A DNA stretch of 64,000 bases from Deltaproteobacteria bacterium (lineage in GTDB: Bacteria; Desulfobacterota; DSM-4660; Desulfatiglandales; Desulfatiglandaceae). The stretch lies in contig JAFDIV010000003.1 of NCBI GenBank assembly GCA_019307815.1, forward strand, positions 70,353 to 134,352, in the 5' to 3' direction. The notes under the pieces were generated by a model that had not been told where the DNA came from, searched no databases, and saw nothing but the letters and a program-made list of their open reading frames with translations. Of this stretch, positions 17,912-27,669 are shown one piece after another; the first letter of the stretch is position 1, and each line of letters begins with the position of its first letter. Both the position numbers and the translations under genes were made by a program.

Positions 17912-19453
17912 ATGATTAAATCCATGAATACAGCTTGGTGGGTTGAGCGCTGGAGTGACTTGCACCCAAATAAGCCCGCAATCATTTTTGAAGATCAAAC
18001 CATTACCTATGGGAGGCTTCATGCACGGATAAATGCAGCAGGATGTTGGCTTCAGTCCCTTGGCATAGAAAAGGGCGACAGGGTGGCAGCCATGTTGAGC
18101 AATTGCCCTGGATTTATTGAGCTCTATCTTGCATGCTCCCGGCTGGGTGCCATATTTGTTCCTATCAACTTTCGCCTGGCCGCAAAAGAAGTGGAATATA
18201 CGCTGAGGAATTGCAGGCCAAGACTTTTTGTGTTCGGAGCAGAATTTTCCGAGGCGCTGGCAGGGCTTGACTTTGGCGATTATTTGCCTCCCATGTTAGT
18301 GGCAGTTGTGGGAGATGGTAGCTCCAGGCCTGAAGCACTCGATTATGAAAAGGGCGTGGCCGCCTTTGAAGGCAAGAAGCGTTTCCTTACTTCTTCAACC
18401 GGCCCAAACGACCCTGAAGAAGCCCAAGTGATCATGTACACCTCAGGGACTACTGGAGAACCCAAAGGGGCCGTGCTATCTCATAGGAAGACCTTTTTCA
18501 ATTGCCTCAATGCAGATATATTCTTTAAGCTGAGTTTTGATGATATCATGCTTATTATCCTTCCTCTTTTTCATTCTGGAGGGCTTTTTATTCAGGCTTC
18601 CCCCTGCCTTTATAAGGGAGCCACCATGGTTATCCATCGTAAATTCAATGCAGAGAGAACCTATGCAGATATTAACCGGTATGAGGTGACCAAATTCCTG
18701 GGGGTCCCCACCATATACCGGGCTCTCTTGAGCCTGGATGACAGGCAGCGAGCCGATACCTCTTCATTAAAAGTATGTGCCATTGGAGGGGAAAAGACCA
18801 CCCATGAATTGTTGATACGGTGCAATGAGGCTGGTTTTCCTGTGCGCCAGATCATGGGGCAAACTGAGACTTCTATTCTTTTATGGGCCTCGGAGGAGGA
18901 TTCTTTATCCCGGCCAGGAACAGTGGGAAGGCCCGTGTTTCACGCAGAGGTCGATCTGGTGGACAGAGAGGGCCGAAGTGTCAAGCCTGGTGAGGTTGGG
19001 GAGATTGTTGTTCGGGGATCCATTATGATGACAGAATACTGGCAAGATCCTGTAAGGACACGTGAGACTATCAGAAATGGCTGGTTATATACAGGGGATT
19101 TGGCTTATATGGATGAAGAGGGCTATTTCTATCTTGTAGATCGGGCCAAGGACATGTATATATCAGGGGGAGAAAATGTTTATCCTGCCGAAGTGGAACG
19201 AGTGCTCAGGGAACACCCGGGGATTGAAGATGTGGCTGTAGTGGGAATACCAGATGAGACCTGGGGAGAGGTGGGTCATGCCTTTGTAATAAGGAAGGCC
19301 GGGCATAACCTCTCGGCTCAAGAGGTGATTACATTTTGCGATGGTAAGCTGGCCCGCTACAAGTGGCCGAAATCAGTTTCATTTGTTGAGTCATTTCCTC
19401 GTACAACACTAGGCAAGGTGAAGAAACATCTTCTCGTGAGGCAGGCCCATTGA
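17912..19453 (+). CDS. AMP-forming acyl-CoA ligase (ANL superfamily)
   Basis: Cytoplasmic acid:CoA ligase of 513 residues that uses ATP to form an acyl-adenylate and then a CoA thioester. The P-loop YTSGTTGEPKGA is at about 175-186. The A5-type motif is MGQTETS; the A7/A8 hinge is GWLYTGDLAYMDEEGYFYLVDRAKD. The catalytic Lys near the C-terminus is in RTTLGKVKKH. The gene is on the same strand as the mutase operon but 164 bases downstream, with a weak ribosome site, so it may be the last gene of that operon or separately expressed. Substrate is unknown; medium-chain, branched and aryl acids are all possible. Confidence 0.9.
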   Translation: MIKSMNTAWWVERWSDLHPNKPAIIFEDQTITYGRLHARINAAGCWLQSLGIEKGDRVAAMLSNCPGFIELYLACSRLGAIFVPINFRLAAKEVEYTLRNCRPRLFVFGAEFSEALAGLDFGDYLPPMLVAVVGDGSSRPEALDYEKGVAAFEGKKRFLTSSTGPNDPEEAQVIMYTSGTTGEPKGAVLSHRKTFFNCLNADIFFKLSFDDIMLIILPLFHSGGLFIQASPCLYKGATMVIHRKFNAERTYADINRYEVTKFLGVPTIYRALLSLDDRQRADTSSLKVCAIGGEKTTHELLIRCNEAGFPVRQIMGQTETSILLWASEEDSLSRPGTVGRPVFHAEVDLVDREGRSVKPGEVGEIVVRGSIMMTEYWQDPVRTRETIRNGWLYTGDLAYMDEEGYFYLVDRAKDMYISGGENVYPAEVERVLREHPGIEDVAVVGIPDETWGEVGHAFVIRKAGHNLSAQEVITFCDGKLARYKWPKSVSFVESFPRTTLGKVKKHLLVRQAH

Positions 19454-19564
19454 AGAAAGGGTTTAGAGAAAGTTTGTGGTTTTAGAAGGAAAGGGGGTGG
19501 GAGAGAAAAGTCGTGTTGCAGTAACACAGTGGAACAATTCATTTAATCATAAGGAGGTTATGCC

Positions 19565-20587
19565 ATGCGTAGAATAGCAGTGATCTTGTCAGCGATTTTC
19601 CTTGGCACACTTTTGATGGTGGCTTTAATGCCCGGTCTATCTTTGGCTGGTCCTATCAAATTGACTTATGCCAATTTCCCACCAGCCCCCACCTTTCCTT
19701 GTGTGCAGATGGAGCGGTGGAAAAAGGAAGTGGAAAAGAGGACTAATGGCAAGGTGCTTGTTCAGACCTTCCCTGGGGGCACGCTTTTGGGTGCCAAGAA
19801 CATGATGGACGGTATTATCGCAGGATTGGCCGATATTGGTTGTCTGTGTATGGCCTATCAACCTGGTCGCTTTATGATTACCAATGCCACAAGTCTGCCT
19901 CTTGGTATCCCCAACTCTCTAGTGGGAAGCTTGGTGCTATGGGATATCTACAAGAAATACCAACCTAAGGCCTTTTCAAAGGTAAAGGTGCTCACCATGT
20001 TTACCACTGCCCCCTCGAACATTATGTCAAAGATTCCCATCCGGACACTCGAAGACATAAAGGGGGTTAACTTGAGAGCATCGGGCGGTGCCGCCCAGAT
20101 CTTAAAGGCTTGGGGAGCCAATGCCGTAGGAATGCCCATGTCGGCAACTCCAGAAGCCCTCGAAAAGGGCGTTGTCAAGGGACTTTTTTCCTCTCTTGAG
20201 GTCATGAAGGATTTCAAATACGCCGAGCTTTGCAAATATGTCACAATAACTGATGCCGTAGTGTACCCGTTTGCCGTTGTCATGAACATGAGCAAATGGA
20301 ATTCCCTGCCAAAAGACGTCCAGCAAGTCTTTGAAGAACTGAGGACCCAGCAGGCGGCATGGACCGGTGTTTATATGGACAAGCATGTTAAGCGGGCAAT
20401 GTCTTGGTCTAAGAGAAAGCAGGGCGTTAAGGTTATTCGTCTTTCCAAGGCAGAAAAGGCAAAGTGGGACAAGCTCTTGGAGCCCATTGTAAACAAGTGG
20501 ATCGAATCAGCTGAGGCAAAAGGTGTGCCGGGTAAGGCCCTTGTTAGGGATATAAAAGCGTTCATGAATATGTATAGTGGAAAGTAA
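19565..20587 (+). CDS. TRAP transporter substrate-binding protein (DctP family)
   Basis: Periplasmic solute-binding protein of 340 residues, with a signal peptide ending near LSLAG (residues 1-29). The fold signatures LTYANFPPAP, FPGGTLLG, the Arg in VNLRASGG that usually grips a carboxylate, and GVVKGLFSSLEVMKDFKYAELCKYVT are all DctP-like. A strong ribosome site AAGGAGG precedes the ATG. It opens a TRAP uptake set (dctPQM) whose genes continue into CoA-ligase and Mo-hydroxylase genes, pointing to an organic acid, probably aromatic, as substrate. Confidence 0.92.
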   Translation: MRRIAVILSAIFLGTLLMVALMPGLSLAGPIKLTYANFPPAPTFPCVQMERWKKEVEKRTNGKVLVQTFPGGTLLGAKNMMDGIIAGLADIGCLCMAYQPGRFMITNATSLPLGIPNSLVGSLVLWDIYKKYQPKAFSKVKVLTMFTTAPSNIMSKIPIRTLEDIKGVNLRASGGAAQILKAWGANAVGMPMSATPEALEKGVVKGLFSSLEVMKDFKYAELCKYVTITDAVVYPFAVVMNMSKWNSLPKDVQQVFEELRTQQAAWTGVYMDKHVKRAMSWSKRKQGVKVIRLSKAEKAKWDKLLEPIVNKWIESAEAKGVPGKALVRDIKAFMNMYSGK

Positions 20588-20601
20588 CCAGAAGGAACAT
20601 T

Positions 20602-20636
20602 GGGAGCTGCGGGCCTTTAAGGTTTCCCGCAGCCCC
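20602..20636 (+). terminator. Intercistronic stem-loop between binding protein and membrane subunits
   Basis: GCTGCGGG (20606-20613) pairs with CCCGCAGC (20626-20633) around a 12-base loop, with flanking GGG/CCC able to extend the stem past a bulged A. No T-run follows, so it is more likely an mRNA-processing or partial-termination hairpin. It would favour high binding-protein levels relative to the membrane subunits. Confidence 0.6.
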
Positions 20637-20655
20637 ATCATCAAGGGAAAGGGCT

Positions 20656-21147
20656 ATGGAACTGCTCAATAAGATTAACAGGGTAATTAACGGCGTTTTC
20701 ATGTGGGTGGCGGGTATAGTGCTTGCTACCATGATCATACTCGCCTGTGCCAACATATTTTGTCGTATCGTGTGGCTGCCCATTAGGGGAACCTTTGAGC
20801 TGATGGGATATTTCGGTGCGGTAATCACCGCCTTTGCCCTTGGCTACACGCAGCTCAAGAAGGGTCACATTGCAGTGGATATTGTGATTTTAGGGTTCCC
20901 GAAGAAGGTTCAGAGAATCCTGAATGCCATCAATTGTGGCACATGTGTTGGTTTTTTCATAATTGTGGGGTGGCAGATTTGGAGGTATGCCACTAACTTG
21001 TGGAGGACAGGAGAGGTGACGGAGACCCTGAGGATTATCTATTATCCATTCACCTATGCTGTGGCCTTGGGGTGTTTTGCCTTGGCTTTTGTGTTTCTGG
21101 TGGAGCTCTTGAATTCACTTGTGGGTAAAAAGGAGGATGGGAAGTGA
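20656..21147 (+). CDS. TRAP transporter small membrane subunit (DctQ family)
   Basis: Membrane protein of 163 residues with four predicted helices (about 13-35, 45-68, 88-110 and 125-150), as expected for DctQ. ANIFCRIV and TAFALGYTQLKKGHIAVDIV match the family. The stop overlaps the next start (GTGA), showing translational coupling to the large permease. It pairs with DctM and the periplasmic binding protein encoded upstream. Confidence 0.9.
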   Translation: MELLNKINRVINGVFMWVAGIVLATMIILACANIFCRIVWLPIRGTFELMGYFGAVITAFALGYTQLKKGHIAVDIVILGFPKKVQRILNAINCGTCVGFFIIVGWQIWRYATNLWRTGEVTETLRIIYYPFTYAVALGCFALAFVFLVELLNSLVGKKEDGK

Positions 21148-22448
21148 GCATAACAGTTGTCGGGATCATAGGAATCGTCCTCCTGCTTGTGGTGCTGTTT
21201 GTATTTGGTATGCCCGTTGGATTTGCAATGGGCATAGTAGGTTTTTGCGGGTTTTGGTACGTGGTTTCTTTTAATGCTGCCGTGACTATGGTGGGGACTG
21301 ACGTCTGGGTGACCTTTTCCAAATATGGGCTCACAGTCGTGCCTCTCTTCATTTTTTTAGGATACCTTGCATTCAACTCCGGTATTGCGGAGAGATTATA
21401 TGATGCGGCGTATAAATGGTTTGGTCACTGGCGCGGAGGGCTTGCCATAGCCACCATAGGAGCGGACGAGCTGTTTGCTGCCATCTGTGGCTCCAATACG
21501 GCTACGGCGGCAACCATGGGAACAGTGGCCCTCCCTCAGATGACGAAGTACGGTTACAGTACACTTTTGAGCAGCGGCACGGTGGTTACCGGTGGAACCC
21601 TTGGGACGGTGATGCCTCCCAGTGTGGTGCTGATCATCATCGGGTTGCAGACACAGCAATCCATCATCAAGCTCTTTTTAGGTGGGATTTTGCCTGCCGT
21701 GGTTTTAGGTATACTTTTTGTTTTGACTATTTCGGTCCTTTGTAGGATCAGGCCAGAGCTTGGGCCTGCAGGGCCAAAGACTAGCCTTAAGGAAAAAATC
21801 ATTTCTTTAGGCGGGATTATTGAGGCAGTGGCCATTTTTGTGGTGGTGATTGGCGGCCTCTATGCAGGATTTTTTACTCCTACTGAGGCGGGGGCTGTAG
21901 GTGTGTTCTTTACCCTTTTGGTCACTGTGCCTACGGGGCGGCTCAAATGGAAAGGCGTTATTGACTCCATTCGGGACACACTTAAGATTTCCAGCATGGT
22001 CTTTTTCTTGGTTACCGGGGCGATTATATTCGGTCGATTTCTGGCCGTGACGAGATTACCTTTCAGCGTGGCCCATTTTGCGGCATCCCTTCCTGTCTCA
22101 AGATACGTGATCCTTGCGATCGTGTTGTTCATCTATCTGATTGGAGGGTGCTTTGTAGATTCCCTGGGCTTTCTTGTGCTGACCATCCCTATCTTTTTTC
22201 CCTTGGGCATGGCCCTTGGCTTTGATCCCGTCTGGTATTCCATCCTGCTGACCATGGTGACCACGATGGGAGCCATTACTCCACCTGTAGGGGTAAATAT
22301 CTATGTAGTGAAGGCCTTGGCCCCAGAGATTGAGCTATCAACCATTTTTAAGAGCGTAAGCTTTTTCTTAATGGCTTGTATTGTGAGCATTATCATTTTG
22401 ATCATGTTTCCACAGATTGTGTTGATAATCCCGCAAATGGCTCGCTGA
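21144..22448 (+). CDS. TRAP transporter large permease (DctM family)
   Basis: Sodium/solute symport permease of 434 residues with about 12 hydrophobic segments. Signatures include VPLFIFLGYLAFNSGIAERLYDA, the GSNTATAATMG and PPSVVLIIIG loops, and FFTPTEAGAVGVF. The start is GTG, overlapping the dctQ stop, preceded by AAAGGAGG. It forms a tripartite transporter with the two preceding genes. Confidence 0.93.
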   Translation: MSITVVGIIGIVLLLVVLFVFGMPVGFAMGIVGFCGFWYVVSFNAAVTMVGTDVWVTFSKYGLTVVPLFIFLGYLAFNSGIAERLYDAAYKWFGHWRGGLAIATIGADELFAAICGSNTATAATMGTVALPQMTKYGYSTLLSSGTVVTGGTLGTVMPPSVVLIIIGLQTQQSIIKLFLGGILPAVVLGILFVLTISVLCRIRPELGPAGPKTSLKEKIISLGGIIEAVAIFVVVIGGLYAGFFTPTEAGAVGVFFTLLVTVPTGRLKWKGVIDSIRDTLKISSMVFFLVTGAIIFGRFLAVTRLPFSVAHFAASLPVSRYVILAIVLFIYLIGGCFVDSLGFLVLTIPIFFPLGMALGFDPVWYSILLTMVTTMGAITPPVGVNIYVVKALAPEIELSTIFKSVSFFLMACIVSIIILIMFPQIVLIIPQMAR

Positions 22449-22491
22449 GCAATGGCGTGGATATATATTGTGATGAGAGGTGAGGAGGAAA

Positions 22492-23781
22492 ATGACCAAG
22501 CGTTTCATGCCAACATTTACGTCTTATGATGAACTAAGGCAATTGCAGACAAAAGGGCTGAAATGGACAGTAAAACATGCCTACGAAGGCTCTCCTGTCT
22601 ACAGGAGGAAATTGGAGGAGGCGGGGGTGCATCCTGAGGATATTAAGGATTTGGATGACCTGAAAAAACTTCCATTTACCACAGCTCAGGACCTTCAGGA
22701 GGGATACCCGTTTCCCTTGTTATCAGTGCCTTTTGAGAAGGTCGTGCGTATTCATGCCTCTTCTGGAACAACGGGAAAGAGGAAGGTATTATGTTATACC
22801 CAAAAGGACATTGATGACTGGACCCATTTTTTTGCCCGCTGTTATGAGATGGCAGAGTTGACCAAAGAGGACAGGGTGCAGATCGCCGTGGGCTATGGCG
22901 TATGGACAGCAGGGATTAGCTTCCAAATGGCATGCGAAAAATTTGGGGCCATGGCCATCCCTGCAGGACCTGGAAACCTGGATATGCAGTGCCAGTTCCT
23001 GGTGGATTTTCAAAGCACCGTGATGTGCTGCACAGCATCCATGGGTCTGCTGATGGCCGAGGAGGTCCATAAGAGGGGCCTGAGCGACAAGATTCGTCTC
23101 AAAAAGATGATATTCGGCTCAGAGCGCTCCAGTGATGCCATGAGAAAGAGAATCAAGGAACTTCTGGGCCTTGAGCACATGTTTGATATTCCAGGCATGA
23201 CAGAGCTATATGGCCCTGGTACAGGGCTGGATTGTACGTATCACACGGGAATCCATTATTGGGCTGACTATTATATTTTGGAGATCCTAGATCCGGAAAC
23301 TCTACAGGAAGTGCCTGAGGGCCAGACCGGAGAAATGGTGGTGACCACCCTGCGCAAAGAGGCAGTACCACTTATTCGGTACCGGACAAGGGATTTAACG
23401 CGGCTGATCGCCGGTGAGTGCCCGTGTGGCAGCCTGCTGCCGCGGCATGACCGTATCTTGGGGCGGTCCGATGATATGATTATTTTTCGTGCTGTAAACA
23501 TTTATCCGGGCCAGATTGAGCATGTGCTCTCTGGAATCGAAGGTATAGGGAGTGAGTATCAGATTATTCTTGATAGGGGACCAGAGGGGAAGGATTATAT
23601 GACCATTAAGGTGGAACGGGACCACAGGGTCGATAAGAACAAGGATCTGAAGCTGCAAAAGAGGATTGGAGAGGAGATCAAGAAACAGATTATGGTGAGC
23701 GCAAAGGTAGAAATCGTAGACTACGCAAGCCTTCCAAGATCTGAAAGAAAAAGCAAACGGGTCTTTGATAACAGGGAGTAA
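22492..23781 (+). CDS. Phenylacetate-CoA ligase family protein (PaaK-like)
   Basis: Adenylate-forming ligase of about 429 residues. Motifs are SSGTTGKRK (ATP P-loop), FGSERSSDAMR, PGMTELYGPG, the hinge region PLIRYRTRDLTRL, and C-terminal RSDDMIIFRAVNIYPGQIEHVL. This is the PaaK type used for phenylacetate and other aryl acids; indoleacetate and benzoate-like substrates also occur in the family. The start at ATG 22492 is preceded by GAGGAGG; a GTG at 22480 is an annotation artefact. Placed directly after a TRAP transporter and before a Mo hydroxylase, it probably activates the imported acid. Confidence 0.9.
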   Translation: MTKRFMPTFTSYDELRQLQTKGLKWTVKHAYEGSPVYRRKLEEAGVHPEDIKDLDDLKKLPFTTAQDLQEGYPFPLLSVPFEKVVRIHASSGTTGKRKVLCYTQKDIDDWTHFFARCYEMAELTKEDRVQIAVGYGVWTAGISFQMACEKFGAMAIPAGPGNLDMQCQFLVDFQSTVMCCTASMGLLMAEEVHKRGLSDKIRLKKMIFGSERSSDAMRKRIKELLGLEHMFDIPGMTELYGPGTGLDCTYHTGIHYWADYYILEILDPETLQEVPEGQTGEMVVTTLRKEAVPLIRYRTRDLTRLIAGECPCGSLLPRHDRILGRSDDMIIFRAVNIYPGQIEHVLSGIEGIGSEYQIILDRGPEGKDYMTIKVERDHRVDKNKDLKLQKRIGEEIKKQIMVSAKVEIVDYASLPRSERKSKRVFDNRE

Positions 23782-23833
23782 ACTGAAGAGTGAAAAACAT
23801 ATCAGAGGATAACCATAACCTGTAGGAGTTGCC

Positions 23834-24691
23834 ATGAAGAGATTTGACTACTACCAACCTGAAAGCCTCAAGGAGGCATATCAGTTAATGGAAAAATTCA
23901 AGGGTGAGGCACTGTACGTGGCAGGTGGTACAGATGTGATTGTCCGTATTAAGCAGCGAGCTATCGAACCGGAGGCCCTTATTTCATTAAGGGGCCTGAA
24001 AGAGCTTAGAGGGATCAAGGACAATGGAGGCCTGACTCTGGGAGCTGGTACGTTGTTTCGAGATATTGAAAGATATCCCCTAATAGCGAAGGAGTACCCT
24101 GCACTTCATCAGGCCGCGTCAATGTTGGCCAACCTACAGATACGAAACGTTGCTACAGTGGGAGGGAACTTGTGTAATGCTGCGCCCTCGGCCGATTCGG
24201 CACCTCCACTGATAGTGCTTGGGGCCATGGTGGTGCTGGAGGGGCCTGGAGGCAAGCGGAAGATGTCCCTTGAGGATTTCTTTACTGGCCCGGGACAGAC
24301 AGCAAAGGAGCCCCAAGAAATCATGAGGGAGATTCACATACCTGAAAAGGATGCCAATACTGCAACGGTATTTTTGAAGATAGGACGTGTCTCACAGGAC
24401 ATTGCCATTGCCAATGCAGCGGCCTTGGTAACAATGGAAAACAAGGTCTGCAAGCGATGCAGGCTGGCAGTAGGGGCAGTGGCCCCAGTGCCTTTGAGGC
24501 TTAAGGGTATTGAGGAGAAAATAGAAGGTGAGGAAATAACCGACGATTTACTCCAAGAGGTAGAGAAGATGGTTTGTGATGCGGTCAGCCCCATCACAGA
24601 TGTTCGTGCAACAAAAGAATACCGAAGAACTGTATCCGGTGTCCTTGTAAAACGCGCCATTGCACAAGCTGTGGCCTCTTTGGAGGGTTAA
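23834..24691 (+). CDS. Xanthine dehydrogenase family, FAD-binding subunit
   Basis: FAD subunit (285 residues, CoxM/HcrB fold) of a molybdenum hydroxylase. The two FAD loops are VAGGTDVIV at about 30-38 and TVGGNLCNAAPSADSAPPL at about 112-130. It lacks the extra 4Fe-4S insertion found in the beta subunit of 4-hydroxybenzoyl-CoA reductase (which is about 40 residues longer), so it is not that enzyme in its classical form. It is the first of three contiguous subunit genes (FAD, 2Fe-2S, Mo). Confidence 0.92.
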   Translation: MKRFDYYQPESLKEAYQLMEKFKGEALYVAGGTDVIVRIKQRAIEPEALISLRGLKELRGIKDNGGLTLGAGTLFRDIERYPLIAKEYPALHQAASMLANLQIRNVATVGGNLCNAAPSADSAPPLIVLGAMVVLEGPGGKRKMSLEDFFTGPGQTAKEPQEIMREIHIPEKDANTATVFLKIGRVSQDIAIANAAALVTMENKVCKRCRLAVGAVAPVPLRLKGIEEKIEGEEITDDLLQEVEKMVCDAVSPITDVRATKEYRRTVSGVLVKRAIAQAVASLEG

Positions 24692-24723
24692 AGTATATTA
24701 TTGCATTGTGTGGAGGTAAATGG

Positions 24724-25191
24724 ATGAGAAAGGTTATTAGTTTTACCCTTAACGGTTACAATGTATCTGCAGAGGTAGAGTCGCACAAGATGCTTTTAGA
24801 AGTTTTGAGGGAGCATTTTGAACTTACAGGCCCAAAGGAAGGATGTGGCCAAGGTGAATGCGGGGCTTGCACTGTACTTGTGGACGGGTACAACGTGAAT
24901 TCTTGCATATACCCTGCTTTTGAAGTGGATGGCAAATCCGTGGTCACCGTTGAAGGGCTCTTGAGGGAGGGCAACAAGCTTCACCCAATCCAGCAGTCAT
25001 TTGTGGAAAATGGAGGGGTACAGTGCGGATTCTGTACGCCTGGCATGATAATGTCCGCAGCGGCTCTTTTAAATGAGAACAAGGACCCATCAGAAGAGGA
25101 GATAAAGAGGGCAATATCAGGGAATCTTTGCAGGTGTACAGGGTATGTCCAGATTGTGGAATCCATAAAGAAGGCTGCAGAGATGATCTGA
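24724..25191 (+). CDS. Xanthine dehydrogenase family, 2x[2Fe-2S] subunit
   Basis: Iron-sulfur subunit of 155 residues. The plant-type [2Fe-2S] site is GCGQGECGACT plus SCIYP, and the second cluster is CGFCTPG with NLCRCTGY. It carries electrons from the Mo site to FAD. I use ATG 24724, 6 bases after GGAGGT; a TTG at 24706 is not a likely start. It lies between the FAD and Mo subunit genes on the same strand. Confidence 0.94.
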   Translation: MRKVISFTLNGYNVSAEVESHKMLLEVLREHFELTGPKEGCGQGECGACTVLVDGYNVNSCIYPAFEVDGKSVVTVEGLLREGNKLHPIQQSFVENGGVQCGFCTPGMIMSAAALLNENKDPSEEEIKRAISGNLCRCTGYVQIVESIKKAAEMI

Positions 25192-25219
25192 TGTCTTAAA
25201 AGATTTAATGGAGGAAAAG

Positions 25220-27616
25220 ATGAACCAGTTGCGTTTTGTGGGATCAAATTTGCCAAGACCTGATGCCCCAGATAAGGCGGCGGGAAGGGCCCTTTATATA
25301 CATGATCTCAAAAGGCCCAGTATGCTTTATGGAAAGATCAAGTACAGTGAGTACGCACATGCCAAGATTAAACACATTGACACAAGTAAGGCGGATAAGC
25401 TCCCGGGTGTCCGCGCTGTAATTACTGGGTATAATACCCCGGAGATTCGTATCGGTTTTATCAGGGATAATTTTGCCTTGAAGAGGGGAAAGGTTAGACA
25501 ATTTAGGGATGAAGTGGCAGCCGTTGCTGCTACAGACCCTGAGATCGCCGAAGAGGCCATAGACCTTATTAAGGTGGAATACGAGGAACTGCCTGGTGTG
25601 TTTACTCCGGAAGATGCCTTGAAAGAGGATGCGCCACTGATCCATGAAGAGGACCCCAGGGGGCGACCACGGAAGGACAATATTGTCCCGGTCCCCTGGA
25701 AGTTTGTATCAGGAGACGTGGAAGAGGCAAAGAAAAAGGCAGCCTATATCGCGCAAGGGCATTTTGAGACACCCTTGATCCAACAATCATGTATGGGCAC
25801 GGCCGGCTGTATTGCGGAATTTGACCTTCAAAACAACCTCACCATCTACACAAAGACGCAGATTCCCTTTTTGGCCCAAAACGATTTTAATAGGGCATTA
25901 GCCGCCATGGGGCTCAAAGGTAAAAACACACGAGTGATTGTTCCTACCCTAGGCGGTTCCTTTGGTACAGGGCTTGATACCCATGCCTATGAATATATCG
26001 CCATTCTTCTGGCCTATAAAACAGGGAGACCTGTCAAGATAGTTCTGACGCGCGAAGAAGAATTTACAGCATTGTCGCCAAGGCAACCTACCAAGACGGA
26101 TATTATTCAGGGCTGTGATAAAGATGGGAAGCTATTGTTTCGGGAGATTCGGATGCTGCTTGACAATGGAGCTTATACTTCTTGGGGTGCCACCACACCC
26201 AGCGTGATGATGCTGCCCATTTCTTCCATGTATCGGGTTCCCAATGTGTATTACGAGACAACGATTGTTTACACCAATAACACCTTTTGTCAGGCCATGA
26301 GGGGATATGGAAACCCACAAGCCACTTGGGCCATTGAGAGCAACCTTGACGATTTGGCCGAGGAGGCGGGCATTGACCCCTTTGAATTTCGTATGATCAA
26401 CCGCAATGTCCCTAATGACATTACACCTATGGGTCTTCACATATCCACTTGTGGGCACAAGGAGTGTCTGGAGGCCGCCGCAGAGAAGCTAAGCTGGAAA
26501 GAAAAACGCGGCAAGGGCAGAAAGGTTGCCCGGGGTGTAGGTATGGCATCCCTTTTCCATGTGGGGGGATCGGGCCGTGTTTATCGATCAGATGGCACTG
26601 GCGTTATCATGAAGTTGGACGATTTCGGTAATGTCTCTGTGATTACGGGCGGCGTAGAGATGGGGCAGGGATTGAATACCGCCCTTACCCTTGCTTCCGC
26701 AGAGGCCCTGGGCGTTACTCCAGATAAGGTGACAGTAGTATGGGGAGATACGGCCACATGCCCGTGGGATGTTGGGACTCATGCCAGTAGAGGAGCCTTT
26801 ACCGCATGCAATGCAGCCATTATGGCAGCTGAGAAGGCCCGGAAAAAGGTCTTTGAACTCGCTGCGGAGCACTTTATGCCGAGAGTGAAAAAGCAGCTGG
26901 AAAAGAGGAAAAAGAAAGATCCAGACTTTGAGATACCTGATCTAGACTATGAGAGAGTTCGCGATCCATCCGAGTTCGATATGAAGGAGAACATCATTTT
27001 TCTCAAGGAGGAACCTGGTAACCCCTTCCTAAAGGTGGCCTTAGAGGAGATATTGAGGGCTGCTCACTTTAAACAAGAAGGCACCATGATTGTAACTGAG
27101 GCCTTTTATGATCCTTGCAATGAGATGATTGATCCAAGGACATGCAAGGGAAACCTATCAGCTACCTACATCTTTGGAACACAAGGTGTAGAGGTGGAAG
27201 TGGACTTGGAGACTGGAAGGGTCAAAGTGCTTCATGTTGTGGCAGCGCACGACGTGGGAAGGGTATTAAGCCAGCAAGCCATTAAAGGGCAGATATACGG
27301 TGGAGTTATCCAAGGACTGGGCTATGCCCTTTGTGAGGAATACAAGACGGACAAAGGGCGTAACTTAAATCCAAATTTTTTGGACTATAAGATTTTTTCA
27401 GCCCCGGATGTGGATTTCCCCATTGACATAGAATGCATTGAAACCATTGACCAGGAGGGGCCTTTTGGGGCCAAGGGGGTCGGCGAGCCTGGTCTTGTGC
27501 CAACGGCCCCTGCCGTAGCCAATGCCATATTTGACGCCATTGGGGTGCGGATCCGATCATTGCCCATTACTCCAGAAAAGATACTAGCGGCGTTGAAGGA
27601 AAAGGCGAAAGGCTAA
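25220..27616 (+). CDS. Xanthine dehydrogenase family, molybdopterin-binding catalytic subunit
   Basis: Large subunit of about 798 residues that hydroxylates or reductively dehydroxylates an aromatic or CoA-linked ring. Mo-cofactor motifs are [31 protein letters not shown] and [21 protein letters not shown], the last containing the catalytic Glu (GVGEP). A Lys/Glu-rich stretch at about residues 551-610 ([15 protein letters not shown] and following) is unusually charged for the family. I place the start at ATG 25220, 5 bases after GGAGG; ATG 25208 is upstream of that site. With a CoA ligase two genes before it, the substrate may be an aryl-CoA, but this is inference. Confidence 0.92.
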   Translation: MNQLRFVGSNLPRPDAPDKAAGRALYIHDLKRPSMLYGKIKYSEYAHAKIKHIDTSKADKLPGVRAVITGYNTPEIRIGFIRDNFALKRGKVRQFRDEVAAVAATDPEIAEEAIDLIKVEYEELPGVFTPEDALKEDAPLIHEEDPRGRPRKDNIVPVPWKFVSGDVEEAKKKAAYIAQGHFETPLIQQSCMGTAGCIAEFDLQNNLTIYTKTQIPFLAQNDFNRALAAMGLKGKNTRVIVPTLGGSFGTGLDTHAYEYIAILLAYKTGRPVKIVLTREEEFTALSPRQPTKTDIIQGCDKDGKLLFREIRMLLDNGAYTSWGATTPSVMMLPISSMYRVPNVYYETTIVYTNNTFCQAMRGYGNPQATWAIESNLDDLAEEAGIDPFEFRMINRNVPNDITPMGLHISTCGHKECLEAAAEKLSWKEKRGKGRKVARGVGMASLFHVGGSGRVYRSDGTGVIMKLDDFGNVSVITGGVEMGQGLNTALTLASAEALGVTPDKVTVVWGDTATCPWDVGTHASRGAFTACNAAIMAAEKARKKVFELAAEHFMPRVKKQLEKRKKKDPDFEIPDLDYERVRDPSEFDMKENIIFLKEEPGNPFLKVALEEILRAAHFKQEGTMIVTEAFYDPCNEMIDPRTCKGNLSATYIFGTQGVEVEVDLETGRVKVLHVVAAHDVGRVLSQQAIKGQIYGGVIQGLGYALCEEYKTDKGRNLNPNFLDYKIFSAPDVDFPIDIECIETIDQEGPFGAKGVGEPGLVPTAPAVANAIFDAIGVRIRSLPITPEKILAALKEKAKG

Positions 27617-27645
27617 GGGTTCAAGGCAAAAGGATAAAGGAGAAA
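27600..27645. repeat. Degenerate purine-rich AAAGG repeat
   Basis: Words of the form AAAGGC.AAAGG run across the stop codon of the Mo subunit gene into the gap before the next gene. Similar runs occur at 7551-7595, 47982-48041, 50768-50800, 55946-55965, 60919-60956 and 63507-63551. The repeat supplies the last codons of the preceding gene. Confidence 0.6.
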
Positions 27646-27669
27646 AATAGGAGGAGGAGGAGGAGACCA

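Noticed and set aside
27600-27645. AAAGG runs as CRISPR or tandem-repeat arrays
   Set aside because: The units are degenerate, very short and without spacers of constant length. They are dispersed words rather than an array.
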